A DNA stretch of 42,043 bases from an uncultured Clostridia bacterium (lineage in GTDB: Bacteria; Bacillota; Clostridia; Christensenellales; UBA1242): positions 1 through 42,043 of the forward strand of contig CANCYS010000007.1 in the NCBI GenBank assembly GCA_947382485.1. The letters run 5' to 3'. Both the position numbers and the translations under genes were made by a program. Shown piece by piece: positions 16,980 through 25,706 of this stretch. The notes beneath the pieces were generated by a model, which worked only from the letters and a program-made list of their open reading frames with translations, was not told where the DNA came from and did not search any database. The first letter of the stretch is position 1; the number at the start of each line of letters is the position of its first letter.

Positions 16980-18671
16980 ATGGGCAAACTTGTTCAAGTA
17001 AACGATAAAAAAGTTATGTCAAACTCAAATTTTGTAAAAAATGCAGTTTTTTATAAAGATATGTTTGCTTTTTATGATGCCTACAATTTCATTGTTAACC
17101 AAAAACAAGAATCTCTTCCAAACTATTGTTTTTATCCAAATGGAAAAATGTGTTTGGAAGGCATCTGTCTTTTAATTCGCAACTATGCTTCTGAATTTGG
17201 TTTTGAATCAGTCAAGTTAACACTTGACTATTTAAAAGTGCTTTATTACACAATTGCAAGTTATTCCCAAGACGAAAATCTTCCAAGCAAAACATTGCTT
17301 AATATAGAGTTTGAACAATACAAAACTGCAAGTGCAAATCAAGAAAATGCTTTTCGAAAAGATTATGATAAAGCCAATGAAAAATATCTTCAAGCAAAAG
17401 CAGACTACGACAAATTCAATAGTAAAAAAGCAAACAACATTGTCACTTCAAAAATTTTAAATGCAGTTTCAATAATAATTTTAATTGCTGGAATAATGCT
17501 TGCCAGCATTCCGCTTACTGTATATTTTTGGGGAAATCTAAAACTCACTCAGGCAATTTTATATGCAGGAATCAGTGTTGTGTTTGGAATAATTTGTTTT
17601 GTAATAATGAAAGTTGCATCAAACAAACTTGAAACCAGTTCAAATGAAAGTGCATATATTCTTCAAAACAAAAAGAAAATAAAAGATGAATGTGAAAAAG
17701 AAAAACTCGCCATTCAAGATAAGTTTAATAGAGTGGCTGGCGAAAAATATGAATATAATAACAGCTTTGGAAATTTGCTCAGAAAGTATAGTGAACAAGT
17801 TTCACTTGAAGAAATTTTAAGAAAAGCGAGTGAATATAGACTTTTGTCATATAACCTAGTTCATGATATAAAAGCAATTTTTGTAAATCAACAAAGAGAT
17901 GTAAAAGAAATCATGGAACTTTTGGACAGGGTTAATAGTGAAAATTATAAAAAACAATTTTCAGATATTTACTCAGAAATAAAAGAAAAAGATTGGCTAT
18001 ATTTTGATAATGAAGTCAGACTTGCATTTCTTAAAAGATTTGTAGATATTTCCGAAAAAACTTTTGATTGGAAAGTTGAGTCGCATGAAGAATTAGTAAA
18101 TCCTTTTGGAATAGATATAAAAAATCTTTCAAAAGAAAAGATAGTATATTTAAAAGATAGAAATGGATTGTTTATTTCTTCTTCGCTAGATAAGTTCATG
18201 GGAACAAAATACATCAAAAATTTAAAAGAACTTGATATGGTAGATGTCAACAATCTTTCTAAAATCAGAAATTTAAAAATGGAATTTTCATCACACTTTT
18301 TCGATTATGAACAAACCAAACCTTTTAACAATTTGTTTTATAGTGAAAAGATTGAAGATGATGTAAAAATTTCCGATGAAATTTTGCAAAGAACTTCAAA
18401 AATCCCAACCTATGTTTTGGTAAAACTTAAATTAATTGAAAACAAACTTGGTTTAAGCAATTCAGACAATTCAGTAATTGCACAAATTTCAGAGTATTTG
18501 TCAAAGCATGAAGCAAACGAGTTCAATCTTGTTAATGACCCAACAAGAAAAAGTTATAGCGAACTTGCAGTCACAAAAGAAACAATCACAGTTGAAGACA
18601 TTGATGACTATTCAGTTAAATATGATGTTGACGGAAATAGTTTTGTGGGATACAAACTTGCAACAGTATAA
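16980..18671 (+). CDS. Two-TM coiled-coil protein of unknown function
   Basis: A 563-aa protein I do not recognise. Residues about 118-155 are charged and probably coiled coil. Two hydrophobic helices follow (about 158-184 and 190-212) with a short loop between them, then another charged coiled-coil stretch and a soluble C-terminal half of about 330 residues rich in Lys, Glu and Asn. There is no signal peptide and no visible catalytic motif. I start it at ATG 16980 because SD AGGAGA sits 6 nt upstream. The longer in-frame GTG at 16950 lies within the promoter. It is transcribed alone: own promoter before, terminator after. Confidence 0.8.
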   Translation: MGKLVQVNDKKVMSNSNFVKNAVFYKDMFAFYDAYNFIVNQKQESLPNYCFYPNGKMCLEGICLLIRNYASEFGFESVKLTLDYLKVLYYTIASYSQDENLPSKTLLNIEFEQYKTASANQENAFRKDYDKANEKYLQAKADYDKFNSKKANNIVTSKILNAVSIIILIAGIMLASIPLTVYFWGNLKLTQAILYAGISVVFGIICFVIMKVASNKLETSSNESAYILQNKKKIKDECEKEKLAIQDKFNRVAGEKYEYNNSFGNLLRKYSEQVSLEEILRKASEYRLLSYNLVHDIKAIFVNQQRDVKEIMELLDRVNSENYKKQFSDIYSEIKEKDWLYFDNEVRLAFLKRFVDISEKTFDWKVESHEELVNPFGIDIKNLSKEKIVYLKDRNGLFISSSLDKFMGTKYIKNLKELDMVDVNNLSKIRNLKMEFSSHFFDYEQTKPFNNLFYSEKIEDDVKISDEILQRTSKIPTYVLVKLKLIENKLGLSNSDNSVIAQISEYLSKHEANEFNLVNDPTRKSYSELAVTKETITVEDIDDYSVKYDVDGNSFVGYKLATV

Positions 18672-18696
18672 AAGCAGGCAAAAAGCCTGTTTTTTA
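18670..18696 (+). terminator. Intrinsic terminator
   Basis: AAAAGCAGGC and GCCTGTTTTT pair (one G-T) around loop AAAAA, followed by a T run. The stem begins within the stop codon. Confidence 0.85.
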
Positions 18697-18720
18697 TTTT
18701 TAAAACGCATATCAAGTCAT

Positions 18721-18749
18721 TTGATTTTTTCACCATGTTAATTTATAAT
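18721..18749 (+). promoter_or_regulatory. Sigma-A promoter of prfB operon
   Basis: TTGATT (18721-18726), 17 nt, TATAAT (18744-18749). SD GGGAG (18756-18760) and ATG 18766 follow. Confidence 0.65.
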
Positions 18750-18765
18750 AAATACGGGAGATGCT

Positions 18766-19864
18766 ATGGTTAGTTTAGAACAATTACAAGATTTAAAAAA
18801 TATGCAAATTCAAGTAGCACACTGTCTTTGACTCAGATAAATTAAGTAAAAGATTAAGCGAACTTGAAAAAGAAGAACAAAACCCTGCAATTTTCAGTGA
18901 TATCTCAAAAATGAAAAAAGTAGGCATTGAAAAAAAATCAGTAGAACAAGTTTTAAATAAAATAAATCTAAGTGAAAAGCAAGTTGATGATTTGTTCGTT
19001 TTATATGATTTGTTGCAAATTGAAAATGCAAGTGAAGAAGATAAAAAAGGACTTGATGAAGATTATAAACTTGCGAAAAAAAATATTGAAAATTTATATA
19101 ATGAAACATTATATTCAGGTGAGCATGATAATGTAGATGCGCTTATTGAACTTCATGCAGGTGCTGGCGGTGAAGAGGCTCAGGATTGGACGGAAATGTT
19201 AATGCGTATGTATTCAAGATATGCAGAAAAACAAGGTTTGAGCGTTAGAATTTTAAACTTTTTATATGGTGATGGAGCAGGATATAAAAGCGTAAGTTTG
19301 CTCGTTGAAGGCAACCATGCTTATGGAAATTTAAAATGCGAACGAGGCGTTCATAGACTTGTACGAATTTCACCTTTTGATGCCAACAAACGCAGACACA
19401 CATCGTTTGCGAGCGTAGAAGTTTCACCAATCATTGATGACACAGATGAAATAAAAATAAACCCAGATGAAATCAAAGTTGACACATTTAGAAGCGGTGG
19501 AGCAGGCGGTCAGCACATCAACAAAACCGAGTCTGCTGTCAGAATCACACACATTCCAACAGGCATAATTGTGGCTTGTCAAAATGAACGTAGTCAAACA
19601 CAAAACAGAGAATATGCCATGAAAATGCTCTATGCAAAACTTGCTGAAAAAGCCGAAAAAGAAAAGGAAGCTGAAAAACTAAAACAACTTGGTCAGCAAA
19701 TGAAAATTGAATGGGGAAGTCAAATTCGTTCGTATGTGCTTTGTCCATACACAATGGTAAAAGACCATAGAACAAATTATGAACAAGGCGATGCAAATGC
19801 AGTTTTAGATGGTGAAATTCAAGAATTTATAACACAAAAACTTAAAATGGATAAACTAAAATAA
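18766..19864 (+). CDS. prfB: Peptide chain release factor 2 (programmed +1 frameshift)
   Basis: RF2 recognises UGA and UAA stop codons and triggers peptide release. Translation starts at ATG 18766 and meets an in-frame TGA as codon 22 (18829-18831). Reading then continues in the +1 frame from GAC 18830 to the stop at 19864, giving about 365 aa, the usual RF2 length. The stop-recognition tripeptide SPF (RISPFDANK) and the catalytic GGQ (GGAGGQHINK) are both present. This is the classic autoregulatory frameshift: low RF2 slows termination at UGA and favours the shift. It heads a probable operon with the TM2 gene, tsaD, the ferredoxin and the FAD dehydrogenase genes (gaps of -8 to 24 nt). Confidence 0.95.
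18826..18832 (+). other. prfB: RF2 programmed +1 frameshift site
   Basis: The heptamer CTTTGAC is the standard RF2 slip site: CTT in the zero frame, then stop TGA with C as the following base. The usual SD-like AGGGGG three nt upstream of the CTT is not present here. Confidence 0.93.
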
Positions 19865-19876
19865 TGGGAGAAACAA

Positions 19877-20311
19877 ATGAAAGTTTATAAATTTAAATGT
19901 AAAGATTGTGGCTCTAAAAGTTATGAAAAATTAGATGATCACACATACAAATGTAAGTATTGTGGACAGATTGAAGAAGTTTATTTAACTGATGAAAATG
20001 AAGAAAAAGTTGATAGTTCTCAAACTAATCAAGATGAAACAAATGAAAATAAAACCGAAACAAAATCAAAGTTTGCAAAAACTCTTGAAAATAAAGATGT
20101 AAGTTATGCCTTTGTAAAATTTATAATCTGTCTTGTGTTAGGGGCAATAGGCGTGCACAAATTCATGGAAGGCAAAATTTTTGTTGGGTTGATATACTTT
20201 TTCACTGGTGGACTTTTAGGTATTGGCTATATAATTGATTGTGTAAAAACAGGCTTGGATTTTATAAATATATATAACGAAAATAGAAATAAGGTCGAAA
20301 TAAATGATTAA
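19877..20311 (+). CDS. Zinc-ribbon TM2-domain membrane protein
   Basis: A 144-aa protein. The N-terminal zinc ribbon has CxxC pairs at Cys8/Cys11 and Cys26/Cys29. An acidic, Gln/Asn/Thr-rich linker follows (about 35-65), then a C-terminal TM2 domain. The latter has two TM helices separated by a short turn with the typical GAIGVHKFMEGK and GLIYFFTGGLLGIGYIID. The biochemical role of TM2 proteins in bacteria is not established. SD GGGAG is present. The last 8 nt overlap the start of tsaD, suggesting translational coupling. Confidence 0.82.
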   Translation: MKVYKFKCKDCGSKSYEKLDDHTYKCKYCGQIEEVYLTDENEEKVDSSQTNQDETNENKTETKSKFAKTLENKDVSYAFVKFIICLVLGAIGVHKFMEGKIFVGLIYFFTGGLLGIGYIIDCVKTGLDFINIYNENRNKVEIND

Positions 20312-21326
20312 AAAAGATATATTAATTTTAGGCATAGAGTCCAGTTGTGATGAAACTTCTGTTGCAGTTGTCAAAAATGGTAGAGAAGTTTTGTCAAATG
20401 TGATTTCTTCGCAAATTGAAATCCATAAACTATATGGCGGAGTAGTTCCTGAAATAGCATCAAGAAATCATGTAATGAATATTGATGGAGTTTATAATGA
20501 AGCATTAAGCAAAGCGGGTGTCACAATCAATGACATTGATGCCATCGCCGTCACCTATGGAGCTGGGCTTCTTGGAGCACTCATTGTTGGAGTAAATTTT
20601 GCAAAGGCACTTTCCTATGCCACAAAAAAACCTCTTGTTGCAGTCAATCACATTGAAGGTCACATTGCAGCAAACTACATTGCACACAAAGACTTGCAAC
20701 CACCATTTGCGTGTTTAATAGTATCTGGTGGACACACAGCACTTGTAGAAATGAAAAGTTATAATGAAAGAAAGTTGATTGGCACAACCACAGACGACGC
20801 CATTGGCGAAGCGTTTGACAAGGTTGCTCGTGAGTGTGGACTTGAATATCCAGGTGGGCCAAATGTCCAAAAACAAGCACAAAATGGAACACCTTGCATC
20901 AAGTTTGTAGACAACATAAATGCAAAAAAAGATACATTCAATTTTTCATATAGTGGTCTTAAAACTGCCGTAATAAACTACATTCACAATAAAAGGCAAA
21001 AAGGCGAAGAAATAAATGTTCCAGACATTTGTGCAAGTTTTGAAAATGAAGCCACAAACCAAGCTGTCGACAAGTCAATCATGGCAATTGAAAAATTAAA
21101 TTTTGATAAAATAGTGCTTGCAGGTGGTGTTTCAGCAAATCTGAAATTGAGAGAAAAAATGCAAACTCAGGCAGAAAAAATCGGTGCAAAAGTATATTTC
21201 CCACCAATAAATCTTTGCACAGACAATGCCGCCATGATAGCCTCAGCAGGCTATTATAATTATATAAACAATAAAAGTATTGTCGACCCAAAAACACTTG
21301 TTCCAACAAGCAATATAGCCTTGTAA
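20304..21326 (+). CDS. tsaD: tRNA N6-adenosine threonylcarbamoyltransferase
   Basis: TsaD (Gcp/YgjD) transfers threonylcarbamoyl to A37 of ANN-decoding tRNAs, together with TsaB and TsaE. The 340-aa protein has the ASKHA start ILGIESSCDETS, GGVVPEIASRNH, the iron-binding HIEGH (His116, His120), GGHTALVE, and DNAAMIA at the C-terminal metal site. Its start overlaps the TM2 gene by 8 nt. tsaB, tsaE and tsaC are not in the window, and the neighbours differ from the usual tsaE-tsaB-rimI-tsaD cluster. Confidence 0.96.
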   Translation: MIKKDILILGIESSCDETSVAVVKNGREVLSNVISSQIEIHKLYGGVVPEIASRNHVMNIDGVYNEALSKAGVTINDIDAIAVTYGAGLLGALIVGVNFAKALSYATKKPLVAVNHIEGHIAANYIAHKDLQPPFACLIVSGGHTALVEMKSYNERKLIGTTTDDAIGEAFDKVARECGLEYPGGPNVQKQAQNGTPCIKFVDNINAKKDTFNFSYSGLKTAVINYIHNKRQKGEEINVPDICASFENEATNQAVDKSIMAIEKLNFDKIVLAGGVSANLKLREKMQTQAEKIGAKVYFPPINLCTDNAAMIASAGYYNYINNKSIVDPKTLVPTSNIAL

Positions 21327-21350
21327 AAAGAAAAATCAAAGGAGAAAACT

Positions 21351-21539
21351 ATGGATAAAAAACTCAATGTATATGTTGAAAGATGTCCGCAAAATCATCC
21401 ATGCCCATCAGTGAAAGTATGCCCAGTTGGTGCACTTTCTCAGGTTGGAAACAACGCACCAACTGTTGATCACAAAAAATGTATAAAATGTGGAAAGTGT
21501 TCCAACTTTTGTCCAAAAAGAGCATTAGTATTAGAATAA
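21351..21539 (+). CDS. Small 4Fe-4S ferredoxin-like protein
   Basis: A 62-aa ferredoxin-like protein. Cys44, Cys47, Cys50 and Cys54 (CIKCGKCSNFCP) form one normal 4Fe-4S motif. The N-terminal Cys12, Cys18 and Cys24 (RCPQNHPCPS..VCPVGAL) retain only part of a second motif, with CP and a 6-residue spacing. It likely carries one cluster, possibly two with odd ligands. SD AAAGGAG is present. It is 18 nt before the FAD dehydrogenase gene, which suggests it is that enzyme's electron partner. Confidence 0.82.
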   Translation: MDKKLNVYVERCPQNHPCPSVKVCPVGALSQVGNNAPTVDHKKCIKCGKCSNFCPKRALVLE

Positions 21540-21557
21540 ATAAAAAGGAAAAATATT

Positions 21558-22955
21558 ATGAAAAATTTACTTATCATTGGTGCAGGCCCAGCGGGCATAT
21601 TCACTGCACTCGAACTCATTAAACAAAATGCAAAATACAATATCACACTTGTCGAACAAGGTCACGCCGTTGAAAAAAGAATGTGCCCAAAGTTCAAAAC
21701 AAACGAGTGTGTTCATTGCAAACCATATTGCAACATCACATCAGGATTCAGTGGTGCAGGAGCGTTTAGTGATGGAAAATTGTCGCTCAAAGGCTATGAA
21801 GTTGGTGGCGACTTGCCAAAACTTTTAGGTGGCGATTTTGTTCAAAGTTTAATCAATTACACCGACAAAATATATCTCGAATTTGGTGCAGATGAAGAAG
21901 TTTCTGGTGCAGTCGAAACTCCTGAAATCAGAGAAATCAGAAAAAGTGCAACCATTGCAGGGCTCAAACTTGTTGATTGTCCAGTTCGCCATCTTGGCAC
22001 AGAAAAGGCACATAATTTATATTATAGCATTGAGCAGTTTTTGATTAAAAATGGAGTAAAAATTTTGTTCGACACCAACTGTGATGACCTCATTGTAGAA
22101 GATGACGAATGTAAGGGTGCAATCATAAATGGTGAAAAATTCTTTGCAGACAAAACAATCGTAGCCACTGGCAGAAAAGGTGCAGATTGGCTTGAAAATA
22201 TGTGTAGAAAACACAATGTTGACCGTGAGGCAGGCGTCGTAGATGTCGGTGTTCGTGTCGAAGTCAGAAACGAAGTCATGGAAAAGGTAAATAATGCCTT
22301 GTACGAATCAAAACTTGTGGGTTATCCAGAACCTTTCAGAAACAAGGTTAGAACTTTCTGTCAAAACCCAGGTGGATTTGTAGCACAAGAAAATTATGAC
22401 AACGACCTTGCTGTCGTAAATGGACATAGCTTCAAAGAACTTAAATCAAACAACACCAACGTAGCACTTTTGTGTTCACACAGATTCACATATCCGTTTG
22501 ATGACTCAATTGCCTATGCAAGAAAGATTGGCGAAATGTGCAACATGCTTGGTGACGGACACATCTTGGTTCAAAGACTTGGCGATATAAAGGCAGGCAA
22601 AAGAACATGGCAAGATGAACTTGATAGAACAAACTTAACACCAACCTTAAAAGACGCAGTTGCGGGTGACATCACTGCTGGAATCCCATATAGAACAATG
22701 ATATCAATCTTAAATTTCATTGAACAACTAGACAAGGTTGTGCCAGGATTTGCAAGTGACGAAACACTCTTGTATGCCCCAGAACTCAAATTTTATGGCA
22801 ACAGAATCAGAATGGACGAAAACTTAAACACAAACGTCAAAAACTTGCATTGCCTTGGTGATGCCAGTGGTTGGACTCGTGGACTCATGATGGCAAGTGC
22901 AATGGGTGTCCATATGGCAAGAAAACTTTCAAAGCAAGATAACGATAATGTTTAA
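21558..22955 (+). CDS. FAD-dependent dehydrogenase (COG2509-like)
   Basis: A 465-aa flavoprotein. The N-terminal dinucleotide-binding fold is LLIIGAGPAGIFTALELI (GxGxxG, residues 4-21). Soon after comes a Cys-rich stretch (CPKFKTNECVHCKPYCN) and GFSGAGAFSDGK, typical of the uncharacterised COG2509 FAD dehydrogenases. The C-terminal GDASGWTRGLMMASAMG is the second FAD contact. The four nearby Cys may bind a metal cluster or be redox-active. The substrate is unknown. It is last in the prfB-to-FAD operon and is closed by a terminator. Confidence 0.85.
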   Translation: MKNLLIIGAGPAGIFTALELIKQNAKYNITLVEQGHAVEKRMCPKFKTNECVHCKPYCNITSGFSGAGAFSDGKLSLKGYEVGGDLPKLLGGDFVQSLINYTDKIYLEFGADEEVSGAVETPEIREIRKSATIAGLKLVDCPVRHLGTEKAHNLYYSIEQFLIKNGVKILFDTNCDDLIVEDDECKGAIINGEKFFADKTIVATGRKGADWLENMCRKHNVDREAGVVDVGVRVEVRNEVMEKVNNALYESKLVGYPEPFRNKVRTFCQNPGGFVAQENYDNDLAVVNGHSFKELKSNNTNVALLCSHRFTYPFDDSIAYARKIGEMCNMLGDGHILVQRLGDIKAGKRTWQDELDRTNLTPTLKDAVAGDITAGIPYRTMISILNFIEQLDKVVPGFASDETLLYAPELKFYGNRIRMDENLNTNVKNLHCLGDASGWTRGLMMASAMGVHMARKLSKQDNDNV

Positions 22956-22992
22956 CAATCAAAACTCGACAAAAAAAATATAAAACAAAAAG

Positions 22993-23020
22993 CAAAACCT
23001 AAAAGCAGGTTTTGTTTTTT
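22993..23020 (+). terminator. Intrinsic terminator of the prfB-tsaD operon
   Basis: CAAAACCT and AGGTTTTG form an 8-bp stem around AAAAGC, followed by six T. Confidence 0.85.
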
Positions 23021-23109
23021 ATTGACAATTTATTTTATTTATATAAAATATATATTAGTTTAATACCTAATTTTTTAGATATTTATCATTAAATATTGGT
23101 TTTTTTCTA

Positions 23110-23138
23110 TTGACAGTGGATTTTTTGTGTGTTATTAT
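23110..23138 (+). promoter_or_regulatory. Sigma-A promoter of rpmG-secE-nusG-rplKA
   Basis: TTGACA (23110-23115), 17 nt, TATTAT (23133-23138). An overlapping TATAAT at 23136-23141 would give a 20-nt spacer. The rest of the 22956-23109 gap holds the previous terminator and AT-rich sequence with no further feature I can support. Confidence 0.65.
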
Positions 23139-23140
23139 AA

Positions 23141-23177
23141 TTAAGCACCAATCCACTCGGGTAGGTGTTAATTTTTT
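23141..23177 (+). promoter_or_regulatory. Leader hairpin before rpmG, attenuator-like
   Basis: TTAA-G-CACC (23141-23149) pairs with GGTG-TTAA (23164-23171) leaving one bulged G, and six T follow. This is a terminator-shaped hairpin between promoter and SD. The 14-nt loop (AATCCACTCGGGTA) could take part in an alternative fold. No Rfam family is recognised by eye. Confidence 0.4.
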
Positions 23178-23190
23178 GAGGAGAAAAATT

Positions 23191-23340
23191 ATGAGAAACA
23201 GAATTACTTTGGAATGTACTGAATGTAAAAACAGAAACTATGATAGTTACAAGAACAAAAAGAATGATCCTGATAGACTAGAATTCAAAAAATACTGTCC
23301 AGTATGCAAAAAGCATACAATTCATAAAGAATCTAAGTAG
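23191..23340 (+). CDS. rpmG: 50S ribosomal protein L33
   Basis: A 49-aa ribosomal protein of the large subunit, the zinc-binding (C+) type with Cys9/Cys12 and Cys36/Cys39. It starts [17 protein letters not shown] and ends [10 protein letters not shown], as in Firmicutes L33. The start is the ATG at 23191 with SD GAGGAG. It is the first gene of the L33-SecE-NusG-L11-L1 unit, a common bacterial order. Confidence 0.95.
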   Translation: MRNRITLECTECKNRNYDSYKNKKNDPDRLEFKKYCPVCKKHTIHKESK

Positions 23341-23352
23341 TAGGAGAATATA

Positions 23353-23700
23353 ATGGCTAAGAAAAATAAAAAGCCTACAAATGAAAATTCTGAAATGGAA
23401 AAATCTGACGAGGTTTTAACAGCAGTAAGCAAAAAGCAACTTAAAGCCGAAAGAAAGAATAAAGAAAAAAATTCAGAAGTAGTAAACAAAAAGAATAAAA
23501 AGAAAGCGAAAAATGAAAAGCCAAAAAGACACCATGTGAAAGAAATTTTTTCAGAACTTAAAAAGGTGAATTGGCCATCATTCAAAACTGCATGCAAACA
23601 AACAGGTGCGGTATTGGTAGTTGTCGCTGTTTTTATGCTTGTAATTTTAGGAATTGACTCTTTGCTTGGTTGGATTATTAGTCTTATCGTTAATATTTAA
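23353..23700 (+). CDS. secE: Preprotein translocase subunit SecE
   Basis: The small essential subunit of the SecYEG channel. The 115-aa protein has a long Lys/Glu/Asn-rich N-terminal extension (about 60 residues) before the conserved amphipathic helix FSELKKVNWPSF and a single C-terminal TM helix. Most Firmicutes SecE proteins are about 60 aa, so the extension is unusual but low in complexity. SD TAGGAG is present. Confidence 0.92.
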   Translation: MAKKNKKPTNENSEMEKSDEVLTAVSKKQLKAERKNKEKNSEVVNKKNKKKAKNEKPKRHHVKEIFSELKKVNWPSFKTACKQTGAVLVVVAVFMLVILGIDSLLGWIISLIVNI

Positions 23701-23752
23701 AAAAAATTTAGTTTAGAGCAAATATCAATGCTTGTAAACAAAAGGAATGATT

Positions 23753-24292
23753 ATGATAGATTCATCAAAATTAGACGAGCCAAGATGGTATGTTCTTCAC
23801 ACCTTCACTGGCTATGAAAATATGGCGGTTGACAACCTAAATAAATGTATTGTAAAAAACAATTTGCAAGACTATATAATGGAAGTCAAAGTCCCAATGG
23901 AAACAGTTATCGAAGAAGGCAAAAATGGAAAAAAGAAAGCCGTTGAAAGAAAACTTTTCCCTTGCTATATTTTAATAAAAATGAGATACACCGACAGTTT
24001 GTGGCACACAATCGTAAACTCTCGTGGTGTAACAGGTTTCGTAGGTCCACAAGGACGTCCACTTCCTCTCACTGATGAAGAAGTAAAGAAAATGAAACTT
24101 GAACCAGTTGTTGTAGACATCAAAGTTGAAGTTGGTCAACAAGTGCAAGTCATCGATGGTGCACTCATCGGACAAATCGGAAGAGTAATAAGCGTAGATG
24201 CTGAAACTCAAAGATGTAAAGTTGAAATCGAAATGCTTGGAAGGGCAACTACTGTTGAAGTAGAGTTCTCGCAAATCGAAATCATCGGTTAA
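23753..24292 (+). CDS. nusG: Transcription termination/antitermination factor NusG
   Basis: A 179-aa NusG. The NGN domain carries RWYVLHTFTGYE and FPCYILIKM, and the C-terminal KOW motif is DGALIGQIGRVISVD. It binds RNA polymerase and couples elongation with Rho, S10 or pausing. I place the start at ATG 23753. The ATG at 23747 in the same frame directly abuts the SD AAAGGA (23741-23746), while 23753 has correct spacing. Confidence 0.95.
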   Translation: MIDSSKLDEPRWYVLHTFTGYENMAVDNLNKCIVKNNLQDYIMEVKVPMETVIEEGKNGKKKAVERKLFPCYILIKMRYTDSLWHTIVNSRGVTGFVGPQGRPLPLTDEEVKKMKLEPVVVDIKVEVGQQVQVIDGALIGQIGRVISVDAETQRCKVEIEMLGRATTVEVEFSQIEIIG

Positions 24293-24366
24293 TTTCCAAA
24301 AATAATCATTGAGATATAATCATTTTTGAAAATTAATATAAATAGATAAAGATAAATTTGGTATAC

Positions 24367-24450
24367 ACGGGCTTGCCGTCCGTTTATATATAGCGGGAGA
24401 GATAAAATTTTATAGTGTCTCAATTAAACCGCGTTATTCTAGAAAGAATA
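24367..24450 (+). promoter_or_regulatory. Structured leader of rplK-rplA, candidate L1 operator
   Basis: The 170-nt gap between nusG and rplK holds three potential structures. First is a GC-rich hairpin around ACGG...CCGT (24368-24382). Second is a nested stem GCGG/CCGC (24393-24396 with 24429-24432) enclosing GAGA/TCTC and the palindrome ATAAAATTTTAT. Third is ATTCT/AGAAT (24436-24449) just before the SD. L1 is known to repress rplK-rplA by binding a leader that mimics its 23S site. The assignment here rests on position and structure only. Confidence 0.45.
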
Positions 24451-24462
24451 AAGGAGAAAGTT

Positions 24463-24894
24463 ATGGCAGCAAAAAAGAAAATTAAAGCAGTCGTAAAAAT
24501 CCAAATTCCTGCTGGAAAAGCAACCGCTGGTCCTCCAATCGGTTCAAGTCTTGGACCTCATGGAATCAACATCGGTCAATTTGTAAAGGATTTTAACGCA
24601 CAAACAGCATCACAAGATGGTCTCGTAATTCCAGTTGTAATGACAATTTACGAAGATAGAAGTTTTGAGTTCATCTTGAAAACCCCACCAGTTGCAGTTC
24701 TCATCAGAAGAGAATTGAAACTCGAAAAAGGAAGTGGTGTTCCAAACAAAAATAAAGTCGGAAAACTCACCCAAGAACAAGTTAAGAAAATCGCAGAAAT
24801 CAAAATGCCAGATCTTAACACAAAGAGCCTTGAATCAGCAATGTCAATGGTTAAAGGTGCAGCACGTTCAATGGGCGTAACAGTTGAGGAATAA
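24463..24894 (+). CDS. rplK: 50S ribosomal protein L11
   Basis: A 143-aa L11 that binds the GTPase-associated region of 23S rRNA. It has [20 protein letters not shown] with the conserved GPPIG linker, [12 protein letters not shown], and the rRNA-binding C-terminal part around KTPPVAVLI and [11 protein letters not shown]. It starts [13 protein letters not shown] at ATG 24463 with SD AAGGAG. The 16 nt before rplA carry that gene's SD. Confidence 0.97.
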   Translation: MAAKKKIKAVVKIQIPAGKATAGPPIGSSLGPHGINIGQFVKDFNAQTASQDGLVIPVVMTIYEDRSFEFILKTPPVAVLIRRELKLEKGSGVPNKNKVGKLTQEQVKKIAEIKMPDLNTKSLESAMSMVKGAARSMGVTVEE

Positions 24895-24910
24895 GGGAGG
24901 CAGAAAAAGT

Positions 24911-25600
24911 ATGAAACACGGAAAAAATCATGTAAATGCCTCTAAAAAAATCGAGGCTGGAAAATTATACGAAGTTGCTGATGCACTTTCACTTGCAATT
25001 GAAACAGCAACAGCAAAATTTGATGAAACAATCGAAATCCATGTACGTTTAGGCGTAGACCCACGTTCAGCAGATCAACAAGTTCGTGGCTCAGTAGTTC
25101 TTCCAAACGGAACTGGAAAAACTGTAAAAGTTCTTGTAATCGCAAAAGGTGACAAGGCTGATGCAGCAAAAGAAGCAGGTGCAGACATTGTTGGCGGTGA
25201 AGAAATCGTTGACAAAATCATGAAAGAAGGCTGGCTTGACTTCGACACATGTATCACAACTCCAGACATGATGGGTGTAGTTGGTAGATGTGCTCGTGTT
25301 CTTGGACCAAGAGGCTTAATGCCAAACCCAAAGAGCGGAACAGTAACAATGGACGTAGCAAAAGCAATCAAAGATATCAAAGCTGGTAAAGTTGAATATC
25401 GTGTAGATAAATTTGGTATCGTTCACGCCGCAATTGGAAAAAAGAGCTTCGGAACAGAAAAACTTGTTGAAAACTATGAAACTTTTGTTGAAGCAATCGT
25501 AAAAGCAAAACCACAAGCAGCAAAAGGACAATACATCAAGTCAATCAATGTTGCAAGTACAATGGGACCTGGAATCAAAGTTATTTACAGAGTTAAATAA
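24911..25600 (+). CDS. rplA: 50S ribosomal protein L1
   Basis: A 229-aa L1, builder of the L1 stalk and usual autoregulator of rplK-rplA. It contains [31 protein letters not shown] and STMGPGIKV near the end. The start is ATG 24911 with SD GGGAGG (24895-24900). An in-frame TTG at 24884 would overlap rplK and place the SD inside the gene. It is terminated at 25625-25655, so it is not continuous with rplJ-rplL. Confidence 0.97.
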   Translation: MKHGKNHVNASKKIEAGKLYEVADALSLAIETATAKFDETIEIHVRLGVDPRSADQQVRGSVVLPNGTGKTVKVLVIAKGDKADAAKEAGADIVGGEEIVDKIMKEGWLDFDTCITTPDMMGVVGRCARVLGPRGLMPNPKSGTVTMDVAKAIKDIKAGKVEYRVDKFGIVHAAIGKKSFGTEKLVENYETFVEAIVKAKPQAAKGQYIKSINVASTMGPGIKVIYRVK

Positions 25601-25624
25601 ATTTCTAAAATTTTTAAATATAAA

Positions 25625-25657
25625 AAAAAGACAGGGCTTGATGCCTTGTCTTTTTTT
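25625..25657 (+). terminator. Intrinsic terminator after rplA
   Basis: AAAAAGACAGGGC pairs with GCCTTGTCTTTTT (one G-T) around loop TTGAT and is followed by T7. Confidence 0.9.
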
Positions 25658-25706
25658 GTGCCTTTTTCAAAGCACCAAATTCAAAAATTATAAAACGAGT
25701 TCACAT

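Noticed and set aside
24884..24910. TTG start of rplA overlapping rplK
   Set aside because: It would put the GGGAGG SD inside the gene. L1 proteins begin close to the ATG at 24911.
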